Shown here piece by piece: positions 18,833 through 28,394 of a stretch of 64,000 nt of DNA (position 1 is its first letter; every line of letters begins with the position of its first letter). The translations under genes were made by a program, and so were the position numbers. Under the pieces are notes generated by a model that saw only the letters and a program-made list of their open reading frames with translations, did not search any database and had not been told where the DNA came from. Origin of the DNA: Phenylobacterium sp. (GTDB lineage: Bacteria > Pseudomonadota > Alphaproteobacteria > Caulobacterales > Caulobacteraceae); contig JADBYZ010000019.1 in NCBI GenBank assembly GCA_020402745.1, forward strand, positions 30,189 to 94,188, in the 5' to 3' direction.

Positions 18833-19959
18833 CGCCGGATCAGGGTCTCGTAGACGGCCTGGAGGCGGCGGATCTCTTCCACCGGCGCCCGCTCGTCCGC
18901 CGCGTGCATGGTGCGGCCCACCAGGCCCAGCTCCACCACCGGGCACAGGGCCCGGATGAAGCGGGCGTCGGACGTGCCCCCCGTGGTGGACAGGTCCGGC
19001 CTCTGTCCCGACACGGCCTCGACCGCGCCCGCCACCAGCTCTGTGAAGGGACCCTGTTCGGTCAGGAAGGCCTCGCCGCTGATCGCCGGGGTCAGGGTGA
19101 GGGTCCCGGGGAAGCCCTCGGCGGCGCGGTCGGCCTCGGCCTGGATCCAGGCGGCCAGGTCCGCGCCCCGGTGGGCGGGATTGAAGCGGATGTTCAGCCG
19201 CGCCGAGGCGACGGCGGGAATGAGGTTGGTGGTGGGATTGCCCACGTCCACCGTGGTGACCTCCAGGTTCGACGGCTGGAAGTCGGCGTATCCCTCGTCC
19301 AGCACCCGCGCCTGCAGGGCGGCCAGCAGGCGGATCAGGACAGGGACGGGGTTGGCCGCCCGGTGCGGATAGGCCACATGACCCTGGATCCCCTCGACCC
19401 GGACGCCGACATTGATCGAGCCCCGGCGACCGATCTTGACCATGTCGCCAAAGCTCTCGGCGCTGGTCGGCTCACCGACGATGCAGTGATCGATCACCTC
19501 ACCCTCGGCCTTCAGGGTCTCAACCACCCGCTTGGTCCCGTCGAGGGCCACACCCTCCTCGTCGCCGGTGATCAGGAAGGACAGGGAGCCCTTCACCGCG
19601 CCCTCGGCCAGGGCTGCAGCGGCGGCGGCGGCGAAGGCGGCGATGGCGCTCTTCATGTCCACGGCGCCCCGGCCGATCAGCACCCCGTCGACGATGTCGG
19701 CGGCGAAGGCCTCGCGGCTCCAGGCCCCGGCGTCACCCACCGGCACCACGTCGGTGTGGCCGGCGAAGCAGAGGTTGGGCCGGGCGGTCCCGATCCGGGC
19801 GTAGAGGTTCTCGATCTCGCCGAACCGCATCCGCCGGCAGGCAAAGCCGAGGCCTGCCAGGACCTGCTCGACCACGTCCATGGCCCCGGCGTCGGCCGGC
19901 GTCACCGAGGGTCGGCGGATCAGCTCGCGGGTCAGCTCGACGGCGTCGATCCCGGCCAT
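18805..19959 (-). CDS. dapE: Succinyl-diaminopimelate desuccinylase
   Basis: A 384-residue M20-family zinc hydrolase that releases succinate from N-succinyl-LL-diaminopimelate in lysine and peptidoglycan synthesis. [13 protein letters not shown] (about 65-77) supplies a metal His and Asp, and [12 protein letters not shown] (about 130-141) supplies the catalytic and bridging Glu. It is last in argB-HAD-dapD-dapE, 4 bp after dapD. Its 3' end overlaps truA by 28 bp. Confidence 0.96.
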   Translation of the reverse strand: MAGIDAVELTRELIRRPSVTPADAGAMDVVEQVLAGLGFACRRMRFGEIENLYARIGTARPNLCFAGHTDVVPVGDAGAWSREAFAADIVDGVLIGRGAVDMKSAIAAFAAAAAAALAEGAVKGSLSFLITGDEEGVALDGTKRVVETLKAEGEVIDHCIVGEPTSAESFGDMVKIGRRGSINVGVRVEGIQGHVAYPHRAANPVPVLIRLLAALQARVLDEGYADFQPSNLEVTTVDVGNPTTNLIPAVASARLNIRFNPAHRGADLAAWIQAEADRAAEGFPGTLTLTPAISGEAFLTEQGPFTELVAGAVEAVSGQRPDLSTTGGTSDARFIRALCPVVELGLVGRTMHAADERAPVEEIRRLQAVYETLIRRYFAAPPSA

Positions 19960-19963
19960 GGGC

Positions 19964-20800
19964 CTAGTCCCTCAGGAGTTCGTTGATGGAGGTCTTGGCC
20001 CGGGTCCGGGCGTCCACCGTCTTCATGATCACCGCGCAGTAGGTGCCGGGCAGGCCCTCGTGCGGGCTTGGCCGGCTGCCGGACATGACCACCGAATAGG
20101 GCGGCACCTCGCCGGTGAAGACCTCGCCCGTGCGCCGGTCGATGATGGGGGTTGTAGAGGTCAGGTAGACGCCCATGGACAGGACGCTGCCCTCGCGCAC
20201 GATCACGCCCTCGGCCACCTCGGAGCGGGCGCCGATGAAGCAGTTGTCCTCGATGATGGTCGGGTTGGCCTGCAGGGGCTCCAGCACCCCGCCGATCCCC
20301 GCCCCGCCGGACAGGTGCACGTTCTTGCCGATCTGGGCGCAGGACCCGACGGTGGCCCAGGTGTCGACCATGGTTCCCTCGTCCACGAAGGCGCCGATGT
20401 TCACGAAGGAGGGCATCAGGACCACATTGCGGGCGATGAAGGCGCCCTTGCGCACCACGCAGCCGGGCACGGCGCGGAAGCCGGCGGCCTCGAAGCGGGC
20501 GACCTCCCAGCCCTCGAACTTGGTGTCCACCTTGTCCCAGTAGGGGCCGGGCCCGGGGGCGTGGTGGACCCGGTTGGGGTTGAGACGGAAGGACAGGAGG
20601 ATGGCCTGCTTGACCCACTGGTGGGTCGTCCAGGCGCCGTCCTCGCCCCGGCTCGCCACCCGCAGGTCGCCGCTGTCGAGCTGGCGCAGGGTCTCGTCCA
20701 CGGCGGTGCGCACCGGGCCGGTGGTGGCGGTGGAGACCCCGTCGCGGGCCTCCCAGGCGGCTTCGATCTCGGCGCGGAGGTCGGCGTAGGTCAGGCTCAT
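19964..20800 (-). CDS. dapD: Tetrahydrodipicolinate N-succinyltransferase
   Basis: A 278-residue trimeric left-handed beta-helix enzyme that succinylates tetrahydrodipicolinate, the step two before DapE. The helix repeats are visible from about residue 105 ([49 protein letters not shown]). Ala-rich N-terminal helices precede it. Its start shares a base with the stop of the HAD gene (TGATG), so it is coupled. Confidence 0.97.
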   Translation of the reverse strand: MSLTYADLRAEIEAAWEARDGVSTATTGPVRTAVDETLRQLDSGDLRVASRGEDGAWTTHQWVKQAILLSFRLNPNRVHHAPGPGPYWDKVDTKFEGWEVARFEAAGFRAVPGCVVRKGAFIARNVVLMPSFVNIGAFVDEGTMVDTWATVGSCAQIGKNVHLSGGAGIGGVLEPLQANPTIIEDNCFIGARSEVAEGVIVREGSVLSMGVYLTSTTPIIDRRTGEVFTGEVPPYSVVMSGSRPSPHEGLPGTYCAVIMKTVDARTRAKTSINELLRD

Positions 20801-21462
20801 CAGGCGGTCTCCCGGAGGCGGGCGTGATTGAGGAAGGGGGTCAGGCGTGCGGTCCTGTGATGGACGTAGGGGGCCTCGGAGGCGCTCGCCCGGGGCCCGA
20901 CCAGAACGGTGGTCATGCCCAGGTCATGGGCCGGCTTCAGGTTGCGCTCGGAGTCCTCGAAGAAGGCGGTGGCGGCGGGGTCGAGGCCATGGCCCTCGAT
21001 CATCCGCGTAAAGCCCAGGGGGTCGGGCTTGGGCGCAAAGCCGAAGGAGTGGATGTGGAAGACCTCGTCGAACAGGTGGGTCAGGCCCAGGTGGTTCATC
21101 ACACGCTCGGCATGGAAGTCATCGGCGTTGGTGAAGATCAGCCGCCGCCCGGGCAGGCGGGCCAGGGCCACCAGCAGCTCCGGATCGTGCGCCAGGGCGT
21201 CCAGGCTCAGGTCGTGGAACAGGGCGTGGAAGTCCGCCGGGTCCACCCCGTGGTGCCGCATCAGCCCGCCCAGGGTCAGGCCGTGCTCGGCCAGGTACTT
21301 CTTCTGGAGGGCGAAGGCGGCGTCCCGCTCCAGGCCCGTCACCTTCATCACGAAGGCGGTCATGCGGCTCTCGACCTGCCGCATGAAGCCGGACTCCTCC
21401 GGGTAGAGGGTGTTGTCCAGGTCGAACAGCCAGGTGTCGATGTGGCTGAGGTCCGGGCTCAT
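20800..21462 (-). CDS. HAD-family pyrimidine 5'-nucleotidase
   Basis: A 220-residue HAD phosphatase. Motif I is [14 protein letters not shown] (about 13-26), motif II is [15 protein letters not shown], and [10 protein letters not shown] is the late acidic motif. This combination is typical of the SDT1-like pyrimidine 5'-nucleotidases. It overlaps argB by 4 bp and dapD by one base. The physiological link to arginine and lysine synthesis is not clear, although the position is conserved in alphaproteobacteria as I recall it. Confidence 0.88.
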   Translation of the reverse strand: MSPDLSHIDTWLFDLDNTLYPEESGFMRQVESRMTAFVMKVTGLERDAAFALQKKYLAEHGLTLGGLMRHHGVDPADFHALFHDLSLDALAHDPELLVALARLPGRRLIFTNADDFHAERVMNHLGLTHLFDEVFHIHSFGFAPKPDPLGFTRMIEGHGLDPAATAFFEDSERNLKPAHDLGMTTVLVGPRASASEAPYVHHRTARLTPFLNHARLRETA

Positions 21463-22391
21463 CGGGTGATCAGGGTTCCCGACCCGTGCTCGGTGAAAAG
21501 CTCGACCAGCATGGCGTGAGCGCGCCGGCCGTCCAGGATGACCACGGCCTCGACCCCGGCCTCGACCGCGGCGATGGCCGTCTCCAGCTTGGGGATCATG
21601 CCGCCCGAGGCCACGCCGGAGGCGATGGCCGCCCGGGCCTCGTCCACGGACATCTGGCGGATCAGCTCACCGTCGGCGCCCAGGACGCCCGCCACATCGG
21701 TCAGCAGCAGCATCCGCTTGGCCGACAGCGCCCCGGCCAGGGCGCCGGCCACCGTATCGGCGTTGATGTTGTAGGTCTGACCGTCCTCGGAGACGCCAAT
21801 GGGGGCGATGACCGGGATGTAGTCGTGCTCGGCCGAGATCAGGCCCTGGATCAGCTGGGGGTCGATCCGGGTCGGTTCGCCGACAAAGCCCAGGTCCACC
21901 ACCTGCTCGATCTGGCTGTCGGGGTCCTTGCGGGTCCGGGTCGCCTTCTCCACCGTGATCAGGCGGGCGTCCTTGCCCGACAGGCCCACCCCGCGCACGT
22001 CCGCCTCGGCGCCCGCCAGGGTGATCCAGTTGGCGATCTCCTTGTTGATGGCGCCGGACAGGACCATCTCGGCCACCTCCATGGTGGCCTGGTCGGTGAC
22101 CCGCAGGCCGTCCACGAAGGTCGACTTCACGCCGGCCTTGTCCAGCATGCGCGAGATCTGCGGACCGCCGCCATGCACGACCACCGGATGCAGGCCGAGC
22201 AACTTGAGCAGGACCGCGTCTGCGGCGAACAGGCGCGCGGTCTCCTCCTGGCCCATGGCGTGGCCGCCGTACTTGATGACCACGGTCTCGCGGTCGTACT
22301 GCTGGATGAAGGGCAGGGCCTCGGCCAGGGTCCGGGCGGTGGCCCAGCCCTGCGCCTCGGCGCCTTCGCGGGTGGCTGACGTATCGCTCAA
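21459..22391 (-). CDS. argB: Acetylglutamate kinase
   Basis: A 310-residue enzyme that phosphorylates N-acetylglutamate in arginine synthesis. Signatures are [11 protein letters not shown] (about 38-48) and [14 protein letters not shown]. The start is assigned to TTG at 22391, because AGGAGGT lies 7 bases upstream and no in-frame ATG or GTG fits. The longer upstream open frame is not homologous to ArgB. It leads the argB-HAD-dapD-dapE operon. The strong hairpin at 22463-22506 lies upstream, between it and the divergent amidohydrolase. Confidence 0.96.
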   Translation of the reverse strand: MSDTSATREGAEAQGWATARTLAEALPFIQQYDRETVVIKYGGHAMGQEETARLFAADAVLLKLLGLHPVVVHGGGPQISRMLDKAGVKSTFVDGLRVTDQATMEVAEMVLSGAINKEIANWITLAGAEADVRGVGLSGKDARLITVEKATRTRKDPDSQIEQVVDLGFVGEPTRIDPQLIQGLISAEHDYIPVIAPIGVSEDGQTYNINADTVAGALAGALSAKRMLLLTDVAGVLGADGELIRQMSVDEARAAIASGVASGGMIPKLETAIAAVEAGVEAVVILDGRRAHAMLVELFTEHGSGTLITR

Positions 22392-22462
22392 GTCCCGGAC
22401 CTCCTGCACGCGTCGCGCGCTCCGATACCGGACACAGGCCCCCGTGTCACCCGCCGGGCGCC

Positions 22463-22506
22463 CCCAATGGCGCCCCCAATAGCGCCCTTGGGGGGGCGCC
22501 ATTGGG
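22463..22506. repeat. Strong inverted repeat between divergent argB and amidohydrolase genes
   Basis: CCCAATGGCGCCCCCAA (22463-22479) and TTGGGGGGGCGCCATTGGG (22488-22506) pair over about 17 bp with two extra G bases, around an 8-base loop. A further partial copy of GCGCCCCCAATGG overlaps it. It lies 72 bp before the argB start codon and 51 bp before the other start, so it could act as an operator or a shared leader structure. Confidence 0.65.
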
Positions 22507-22557
22507 AGTACGGGGCATGCTAGAAGGACTTTCCCCCTCTTCACCCCGGAGTCCGCC

Positions 22558-23826
22558 ATGCGACGCCTCGCCTCTCTCGCCGCCGCCCTCACCCTCGCGG
22601 CGCCCGTCGCGCAGGCGGGCACTGTCGCCGTCACCGCTGACAGGCTGATCGATGTGGCCACCGGCGCCCGCGTCGAGCGCCCCCAGATCATCATCACCGA
22701 CGGTCGGATCACCCAGGTCGGCCGACAGGGCGATGTGATCCCGGCGGACGCGGAGAGGGTCGACCTGCCGGGCGTGACCCTGACGCCGGGCCTGATCGAT
22801 ATGCATGTGCACATCACCTCCTCGCCCCTCTACGGCGGCTACAACAGCCTGCTTTTCACCGACTCCTTCTGGACGGCCATTGGCGTCGCCCACGCGAAAT
22901 CCACCCTGGAAGCCGGCTTCACCACCATCCGCAATGTCGGCTCGGAGGGGTATGGCGACGTCGGCCTCAAGCAGGCGATCGAGGAGGGTTTTGTTCCGGG
23001 CCCACGCATCGTGCCTGCGGCCTACGCCATCGGCGCCACGGGCGGGCACTGTGACTCCACCTTCTTCCCCCCGTCCATGAACCAGCAGAGCCCGGCGGTC
23101 GTCGACAGCCCGGACGAGGCCCGGCGCATGGTCCGCCAGATGCGCAAGTACGGCGCCGAGGTGATCAAGATCTGCGCCACGGGCGGGGTCTTTTCCCGCG
23201 GATCCTCCCCCGGCGCCCAGCAGATGACCCTGGCGGAGATTCAGGCCGTCGTGGAGGAGGCCCGGGCCGCCGGGATGAAGGTGGCTGCCCACGCCCATGG
23301 CGCCTCGGGCATCCGCCAGGCCCTCGAGGCCGGGGTCGACACCATCGAGCACGTCAGCCTGGTGGATGACGAGGGCATCCGCCTGGCGGTCCGCAAGGGC
23401 GCCTGGTTCGCCATGGACATCTACAACACCGACTACACCCAGGCTGAGGGCGCAAAGAACGGCGTGCTGGAGGAGAACCTCCAGAAGGACCGGGACGTCG
23501 GCCTTATCCAGCGCCAGAATTTCCAGAAGGCGCTCCGGGCCGGGGTGAAGATGGTCTACGCCACGGACGCGGGGGTCTATCCGCACGGAGACAACGCCAA
23601 GCAGTTCGCCGTCATGGTCCAGTGGGGCGCCACGCCCCTCCAGGCCCTGCAGTCCGCCACGATCAACGCCGCCGAGGCCCTCGGACAGGCCGGCCAGGTC
23701 GGCCAGATCAAGGTTGGCGCCTGGGGCGATCTGGTGGGTGTGAGGGGCGACCCCCTCTCGGACGTGAAGGTGCTGGAAGCGCCGGTCTTCGTCATGAAGG
23801 GCGGCGAGACGGTCCTTCGGCCCTAG
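22558..23826 (+). CDS. Secreted metal-dependent amidohydrolase (imidazolonepropionase/Xaa-Pro dipeptidase-like)
   Basis: A 422-residue exported protein. The signal peptide is [20 protein letters not shown]. The binuclear metal site of the amidohydrolase superfamily is complete: HVH in IDMHVHITS (about 82-84), carboxylatable Lys in [11 protein letters not shown] (about 203), His in AHAHGASG and IEHVSLVDD, and Asp in [11 protein letters not shown] (about 338). This subgroup hydrolyses dipeptides or cyclic amides in the periplasm. The exact substrate is unknown. It sits, with the next acyl-CoA dehydrogenase, between argB and engB. Confidence 0.9.
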   Translation: MRRLASLAAALTLAAPVAQAGTVAVTADRLIDVATGARVERPQIIITDGRITQVGRQGDVIPADAERVDLPGVTLTPGLIDMHVHITSSPLYGGYNSLLFTDSFWTAIGVAHAKSTLEAGFTTIRNVGSEGYGDVGLKQAIEEGFVPGPRIVPAAYAIGATGGHCDSTFFPPSMNQQSPAVVDSPDEARRMVRQMRKYGAEVIKICATGGVFSRGSSPGAQQMTLAEIQAVVEEARAAGMKVAAHAHGASGIRQALEAGVDTIEHVSLVDDEGIRLAVRKGAWFAMDIYNTDYTQAEGAKNGVLEENLQKDRDVGLIQRQNFQKALRAGVKMVYATDAGVYPHGDNAKQFAVMVQWGATPLQALQSATINAAEALGQAGQVGQIKVGAWGDLVGVRGDPLSDVKVLEAPVFVMKGGETVLRP

Positions 23827-23867
23827 TGTATTCCCACGCGCACCTGGACTTTGGGGGACTGCTGAAG

Positions 23868-23996
23868 CGCTGTTGACCCCCTCACCGCGCTTCGCGCGGA
23901 GCTCCCCCTTGGGGGAGCAATTGGCGCTCTAATTCCTCCCCCGAGGGGGAGGTGGACCGGGGCAAGCCCCGGGCCGGAGGGGGTCAGCTGAGGCGC
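23868..23996. repeat. Palindromic multi-hairpin element, copy B (complete, inverted relative to A)
   Basis: Terminal repeats GTTGACCCCCTC (23872-23883) and GAGGGGGTCAGC (23977-23988) pair with one mismatch. Internal hairpins are CCGCGC-TTC-GCGCGG (23885-23899), GCTCCCCC-TT-GGGGGAGC (23901-23918), CCTCCCCC-GA-GGGGGAGG (23935-23952) and CCGGGGC-AA-GCCCCGG (23957-23972). The middle matches copy A read in reverse, including AATTAGAGCGCCAATT. A degenerate half copy (GGCTTCGCTGACAGC, 24012-24026) follows. It is located between convergent genes. Confidence 0.9.
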
Positions 23997-24047
23997 CGTC
24001 GCCCCCTAAATCGGCTTCGCTGACAGCGGAGCGCGCTCTGAAGCCAG

Positions 24048-25190
24048 TCAGAGCGAACGGGCCACGACCTCCTTCATGATCTCGGACGTGCCGCCGTAGA
24101 TCCGCTGGACCCGGGCGTCGCGCCAGAGGCGGGCGATCGGGTATTCGTTCATGTAGCCGGCGCCGCCATGCAGCTGCAGGGCAGCGTCGCAGACCTCCCA
24201 CTGCAGCTCGGTGTGGAAGAGCTTGGCGGCCGAGGCTTCGGCGGCGGTCAGCTCGCCCTTCAGGTGGCGGGCCGTGCACCAGTCCAGGTGCGCCCAGCCC
24301 GCCTGCAGCTTGGCCTTCAGGTTGGCCAGGGTGAAGCGGGTGTTCTGGAAGTCGAAGACGGTCTGGCGGAAGGCCTTGCGGTCCTTGGTGAACTTCACGG
24401 CCTCGTCAAAGGCCCTCTGGGCGCCGGCCTGGCCGGAGATGGCGATCTGCAGGCGCTCCTGGGGCAGCTGGGTCATCAGGTAGACGAAGCCCTGGTTCTC
24501 CTGGCCCAGCAGGTTGCCGGCAGGGACCCGGACATCCTCGAAGAAGAGCTCGGAGGTGTCGGCGGAATTCTGGCCGATCTTGTCCAGGTTGCGTCCGCGC
24601 CGGAAACCCTCGCGGGTGGCCTCCACCAGGATCAGGGAGATGCCCTTGGCGCCCTTGTCCGGGTCGGTCTTGGCCACGACGACGACGATGTCGGCGCTCT
24701 GGCCGTTGGTGATGTAGGTCTTGGACCCCGAGATCACATAGTCATCGCCGTCCCGCCGGGCGGTGGTGCGCACCCCCTGCAGGTCCGAGCCGGCGCCCGG
24801 CTCGGTCATGGCGATGGCGGCGATGGCCTCGCCCGACACCATCTTCGGCAGCCAGGCCTGCTTCAGCTCTTCCGAGGCGTAATGAATGAGGTAGGGGGCC
24901 ACAATGTCCGACTGCAGGGTGATGCCCGCCGTCGAGCCGGCATAGGTCAGCTCCTCGCCGATCACGGCGTTGTAGCGGTAGTCCAAGTCCAGGCCGCCAT
25001 AGGCCTGCGGGACCTGCGGACAGAGCAGGCCCGCGTCGCCGCAGGCGCGCCAGAAGGCCCGGTCCACCACACCCTCTTCCTCCCACCGGTCCAGGTGGGG
25101 CGTCAGGTGCTGGGCGAAGACCTTGCGCACCTGCTCGCGGAAGATCTTCAGATCCTCGTCGAAGATCGTACGGGCTGAGGTATCGAGCAT
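24048..25190 (-). CDS. Acyl-CoA dehydrogenase
   Basis: A 380-residue flavoprotein of the classic ACAD length, oxidising acyl-CoA with electrons going to ETF. Motifs are IAMTEPGAGSDLQGVRTTAR (about 131-150), ITNGQSADIVVVVAKT, and the C-terminal QLHGGAGYMNEYPIARL and YGGTSEIMKEVVARSL. The Glu of GTSEIM is the likely catalytic base. The N-terminal part has YGGLDLDYRYNAVIGEEL. The substrate (long-chain, branched or citronellyl-type) cannot be fixed from the sequence. No partner gene is adjacent. Confidence 0.94.
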   Translation of the reverse strand: MLDTSARTIFDEDLKIFREQVRKVFAQHLTPHLDRWEEEGVVDRAFWRACGDAGLLCPQVPQAYGGLDLDYRYNAVIGEELTYAGSTAGITLQSDIVAPYLIHYASEELKQAWLPKMVSGEAIAAIAMTEPGAGSDLQGVRTTARRDGDDYVISGSKTYITNGQSADIVVVVAKTDPDKGAKGISLILVEATREGFRRGRNLDKIGQNSADTSELFFEDVRVPAGNLLGQENQGFVYLMTQLPQERLQIAISGQAGAQRAFDEAVKFTKDRKAFRQTVFDFQNTRFTLANLKAKLQAGWAHLDWCTARHLKGELTAAEASAAKLFHTELQWEVCDAALQLHGGAGYMNEYPIARLWRDARVQRIYGGTSEIMKEVVARSL

Positions 25191-25235
25191 GGCGGCCTCC
25201 CGGGATCCGGCTTGAGGCCTTCAGTTTATGCCGCC

Positions 25236-25922
25236 TCACGCCGCGTCAGGCGAGTCCCCGATGGCGCAGGCCTCGGCGATCGCGGCGCGCAGTTCCGGCA
25301 GGCCGGTCCCCTTCTCCGAGGAGGTGGCGATCACCCCCGGGAAGGCGGCGGGCCGCTTGGCGACCTGCGCCTCGGTGCGGGCGCGCACGGCCTCAACCTC
25401 GGCGGGCTTGAGCTTGTCGGCCTTGGTCAGGACCACCTGGTAGGAGACCGCCGCCCGGTCGAAGGCCGCCATGGGCTCCTCGTCCACGTCTTTCAGGCCA
25501 TGGCGCGCGTCGATCAGCAGGTAGGCCCGGCGCAGGTTGGGCCGGCCGCGCAGGTAGTCGCGGCCCAGGGCCTGGAACTTCTTGACCTCGCCTTTGGCCG
25601 CCCGGGCCCAGCCATAGCCGGGCAGGTCCACCAGCCGCAGCCGGTCGTCGACCACGAAGAAGTTCACCTCCCGGGTGCGCCCCGGCTCGTTCGACGCCCG
25701 GGCCAGGTGCTTCTGGCCGACCAGACCGTTGATCAGGGACGACTTGCCCACGTTGGAGCGGCCGGCGAAGGCCACCTCGGGAAGGTCCGGGGCCGGCAGG
25801 CCCTCCACCGAGACGGCGCCCATGAGGAAGACGGCGGGGCGGGCGAAGAGCACGCGCGCGGCCTCGATCTCCTCGTCGGAGAAGACGCCCTCGTCTGGCG
25901 CCGGCGCGCCCTCCGGGCTCAC
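25236..25922 (-). CDS. engB: Ribosome biogenesis GTP-binding protein EngB (YihA/YsxC)
   Basis: A 228-residue TrmE-Era-EngA-like GTPase needed for 50S assembly. G1 is [20 protein letters not shown] (about 49-68), G3 is [20 protein letters not shown], and G4 is [10 protein letters not shown]. The start is GTG at 25922, overlapping the yidC stop by 4 bp (GTGA). The longer open frame upstream lies inside yidC. It is last in rpmH-rnpA-yidC-engB. Confidence 0.95.
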   Translation of the reverse strand: MSPEGAPAPDEGVFSDEEIEAARVLFARPAVFLMGAVSVEGLPAPDLPEVAFAGRSNVGKSSLINGLVGQKHLARASNEPGRTREVNFFVVDDRLRLVDLPGYGWARAAKGEVKKFQALGRDYLRGRPNLRRAYLLIDARHGLKDVDEEPMAAFDRAAVSYQVVLTKADKLKPAEVEAVRARTEAQVAKRPAAFPGVIATSSEKGTGLPELRAAIAEACAIGDSPDAA

Positions 25923-27709
25923 CCGGCGGCCTTCCGCGCCCGGATCTTGGCGATGAAGTCGTCGATGGGGTTCTCCACCTGGTACTTCCGCATGATGACG
26001 TACTGCTGGAGGATCGTGAGCACGTTGCTCCAAGTGTAGTAGATCATCAGGCCGACCGCGAACGGAGCCATGACGAAGGTGAAGATCACCGGCATCAGCT
26101 CCATGATCTTCTGCTGGATCGGGTCCGGCGCCGGGGGGCTCATCTTCATCGAGAGCCACTGGGTGATGCCGTAGGCCAGGGGCCAGATGCCGATGTGCAG
26201 GGGGCCATTCAGCAGGCCGCCGATGAAGGGCGCGGTCGCCGGATCCCAGGGGATCAGGCCGAACAGGTTCAGAACGGTGGTCGGATCCCGGGAGGAGAGG
26301 TCCTGGATCCAGCCATAGAAGGGCGCATGGCGCATTTCGATGGCCACGGAGAGCACCTTAAAGAGGGCCAGGAAGATCGGGATGGTCGCCAGCATGGGCA
26401 GACAGCCCATCAGCGGGTTGATCTTCTCGGACTGGTAAAGTCGCATCAGCTCCTGCTGCTGCTTCTGCGGGTCGTCCTTCAGCCGGGCGCGCAACTCCTC
26501 CACCTGAGGCTGGACCTTTTTCATCTTGGTCAGCGACTCGTAGGACAGGTTCGCCGGATAGAACATCAGGAGCCGGACCACGACGGTCAGGGCGAGGATC
26601 GCGAGGCCGAAATTGCCCATCCAGCCGTAGAAGACCTCCAGCAGCCAGAAGATCGGCTTGGTGAAGAAGTACAGCCGGCCCCAGTCCACGGCGTCCTGGA
26701 ACTTTGAGATTCCGAGGGTCTCCTCGTAGGCGCGCAGGACCGGAACGGTCTTGGCCCCCGCGAAAAGGCGGCTGACATGGGTGTAGGTGGCGCCGGGCTG
26801 CACCACCCGGGGCTGGGCCACGAAGTTGGCCTCGTAAATGTCCACGCCGGAGAGGTTGGTGCTGCGGTAGGCCGCGTTCACCTTTTCCTTCTGCTCGGGG
26901 ATGACGGCGGCCAGCCAGTACTTGTCGGTGATGCCCATCCATCCGCCTGTGGCGGAGAAGGCCGCCTCGCCCTCCTTCTTGAGCTGCTTGTAGTTCAGCA
27001 TCTCCAGGACCCCGTCCATGACGCCCACCGCGCCCTCATGGGCGTTGGCGGCGGGAACGGCGGGGGCCCCGCGGCGCTGCACGGTGGCGTAGGGCGCGAT
27101 GGTGACCGGGTTGGACAGGCTGTTGGCCACCGTATCGGTGACCGTGAACATGAACTTGTCGTCCACCTCGATCCGCCGGGTGAAGGCCAGACCCTGTCCG
27201 GCGTCATAGCGCAGGACGACGGGGCGGCCCGGCGACAGGCGGTCGCCCTGGACCAGGGTCCACTGGGCGCCGGAGGTGGGCAGGCCGGGCAGGTTGGCGC
27301 CGGTCCAGCCGAACTCGGCGAACCAGGCGTCGCGAACACCCTCAGGGCGGAGGAGCTCCACCGGGGGCGACCCGGCGTCGACTTCGGTCCGGTAGTCCCG
27401 CAGGAAGAGGTCGTCGATGCGCCCGCCGCGCAGGGAGAGCGAGCCCTCAAGGGCGGGGGTGTCCACCTGAATCCGCGGCGATCCTGAAATGGCGGTCGAC
27501 CTCGGGATGAAGACGGGGCCGGCTGGCCCGGCCGGGCCAGCGGCGGCGGGGCCATTCGCCGGCTGGGTCGCCTGGGCCGTTTCGCGGGCCTTGAGCTCGG
27601 CCTCCCTCTGCTTGTTCTGCGGGCCCAGCACCAGGGCCTGGTAGCCGAACAGCAGGGCCATCGAGAGGATGACGAAGAGGATCGTGTTGCGGTTCGTGTT
27701 GTCGGGCAT
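25919..27709 (-). CDS. yidC: Membrane protein insertase YidC
   Basis: A 596-residue inner-membrane insertase of the Gram-negative type. TM1 is at about residues 9-26 ([20 protein letters not shown]), then a large periplasmic P1 domain (about 60-345). The conserved insertase core starts about 365, including [58 protein letters not shown] and [20 protein letters not shown]. The Arg in [10 protein letters not shown] is the hydrophilic-groove residue. It is coupled to engB and lies 12 bp after rnpA. Confidence 0.97.
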   Translation of the reverse strand: MPDNTNRNTILFVILSMALLFGYQALVLGPQNKQREAELKARETAQATQPANGPAAAGPAGPAGPVFIPRSTAISGSPRIQVDTPALEGSLSLRGGRIDDLFLRDYRTEVDAGSPPVELLRPEGVRDAWFAEFGWTGANLPGLPTSGAQWTLVQGDRLSPGRPVVLRYDAGQGLAFTRRIEVDDKFMFTVTDTVANSLSNPVTIAPYATVQRRGAPAVPAANAHEGAVGVMDGVLEMLNYKQLKKEGEAAFSATGGWMGITDKYWLAAVIPEQKEKVNAAYRSTNLSGVDIYEANFVAQPRVVQPGATYTHVSRLFAGAKTVPVLRAYEETLGISKFQDAVDWGRLYFFTKPIFWLLEVFYGWMGNFGLAILALTVVVRLLMFYPANLSYESLTKMKKVQPQVEELRARLKDDPQKQQQELMRLYQSEKINPLMGCLPMLATIPIFLALFKVLSVAIEMRHAPFYGWIQDLSSRDPTTVLNLFGLIPWDPATAPFIGGLLNGPLHIGIWPLAYGITQWLSMKMSPPAPDPIQQKIMELMPVIFTFVMAPFAVGLMIYYTWSNVLTILQQYVIMRKYQVENPIDDFIAKIRARKAAG

Positions 27710-27721
27710 TCGGGCGCGCGC

Positions 27722-28132
27722 TCAGTCTGTTGAAGAGGGGGCGCGGTCAGGCGCGCGGACAGGGCGGTCGCCCTCGGCCGCGAGGCTTATCAGCGCGGTT
27801 TTCACGTCGTCAAGCAAACGCGGCCAGGGACGGGTCGGCGTCCCGCCCCGGGCGATCAGGACATAGTCGCATCCGGGGCGTCCGAGCACTGGCACAAGCA
27901 GGCGGGCGGCCTCGCGGAGGCGGCGTTTGGCCCGGTTGCGGACCACCGCCCCGCCGATCCGGCGGGTGGCGGTGAAGCCCACCCGGACGAGGTCGTCGCC
28001 GTCGGCGCGGTCGCGGACCTGCATCAGCACAGCGCCCCGGGCGCAAGCACGGCCCTTGGCGGCGGCGAGGAAGCCCGGACGGGTCCGGAGCCGTTCGAGA
28101 CGGAGACCTGGAAGGGAGGCGGGTTCCTCCAT
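27722..28132 (-). CDS. rnpA: Ribonuclease P protein component
   Basis: A 136-residue protein subunit of RNase P, which matures tRNA 5' ends. The family signature is RVGFTATRRIGGAVVRNRAK (about 45-64) followed by RRLREAARL. The Arg-rich helix contacts the catalytic RNA. It follows rpmH by 34 bp in the conserved rpmH-rnpA-yidC order. The start ATG gives MEEPASLPGLRLERLR, slightly longer than some homologues. Confidence 0.95.
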   Translation of the reverse strand: MEEPASLPGLRLERLRTRPGFLAAAKGRACARGAVLMQVRDRADGDDLVRVGFTATRRIGGAVVRNRAKRRLREAARLLVPVLGRPGCDYVLIARGGTPTRPWPRLLDDVKTALISLAAEGDRPVRAPDRAPSSTD

Positions 28133-28166
28133 CCGGAGGGCCCTGGGGATCGCCTGCGTCGCCGCG

Positions 28167-28301
28167 TCAGGCGGTCAGGCGCTTGCGGCCCTTGGCCCGG
28201 CGGCGCGCGACGACCTTGCGGCCGTTCTTGGTGGCCATGCGGGCGCGCCAGCCGTGACGGCGCGCGCGCACGAGACGGGAGGGCTGAAAAGTGCGCTTCA
28301 C
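28167..28301 (-). CDS. rpmH: Large ribosomal subunit protein bL34
   Basis: A 44-residue protein of the exact family length. It opens [20 protein letters not shown] and continues with [20 protein letters not shown]. The start is GTG at 28301, preceded by GGAG. The in-frame ATG 60 bases upstream lies inside the promoter and is rejected. It is first gene of rpmH-rnpA-yidC-engB. The bL34 start follows a strong promoter. Confidence 0.97.
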   Translation of the reverse strand: MKRTFQPSRLVRARRHGWRARMATKNGRKVVARRRAKGRKRLTA

Positions 28302-28332
28302 GGGACCAGCTCCGGGAGAAAACGAGGCGCGG

Positions 28333-28361
28333 GGAATAGGGGATGCCCGCCCCCCTGTCAA
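28333..28361 (-). promoter_or_regulatory. Promoter of rpmH-rnpA-yidC-engB
   Basis: On the minus strand the exact -35 consensus TTGACA (28356-28361) is followed after 17 bp by TATTCC (28333-28338), 31 bp before the rpmH start codon. It is the best sigma-70-like promoter in the window. Confidence 0.75.
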
Positions 28362-28394
28362 TGCCAGGCGGCGGAAGGGCCTCGCGAAGGCGTC

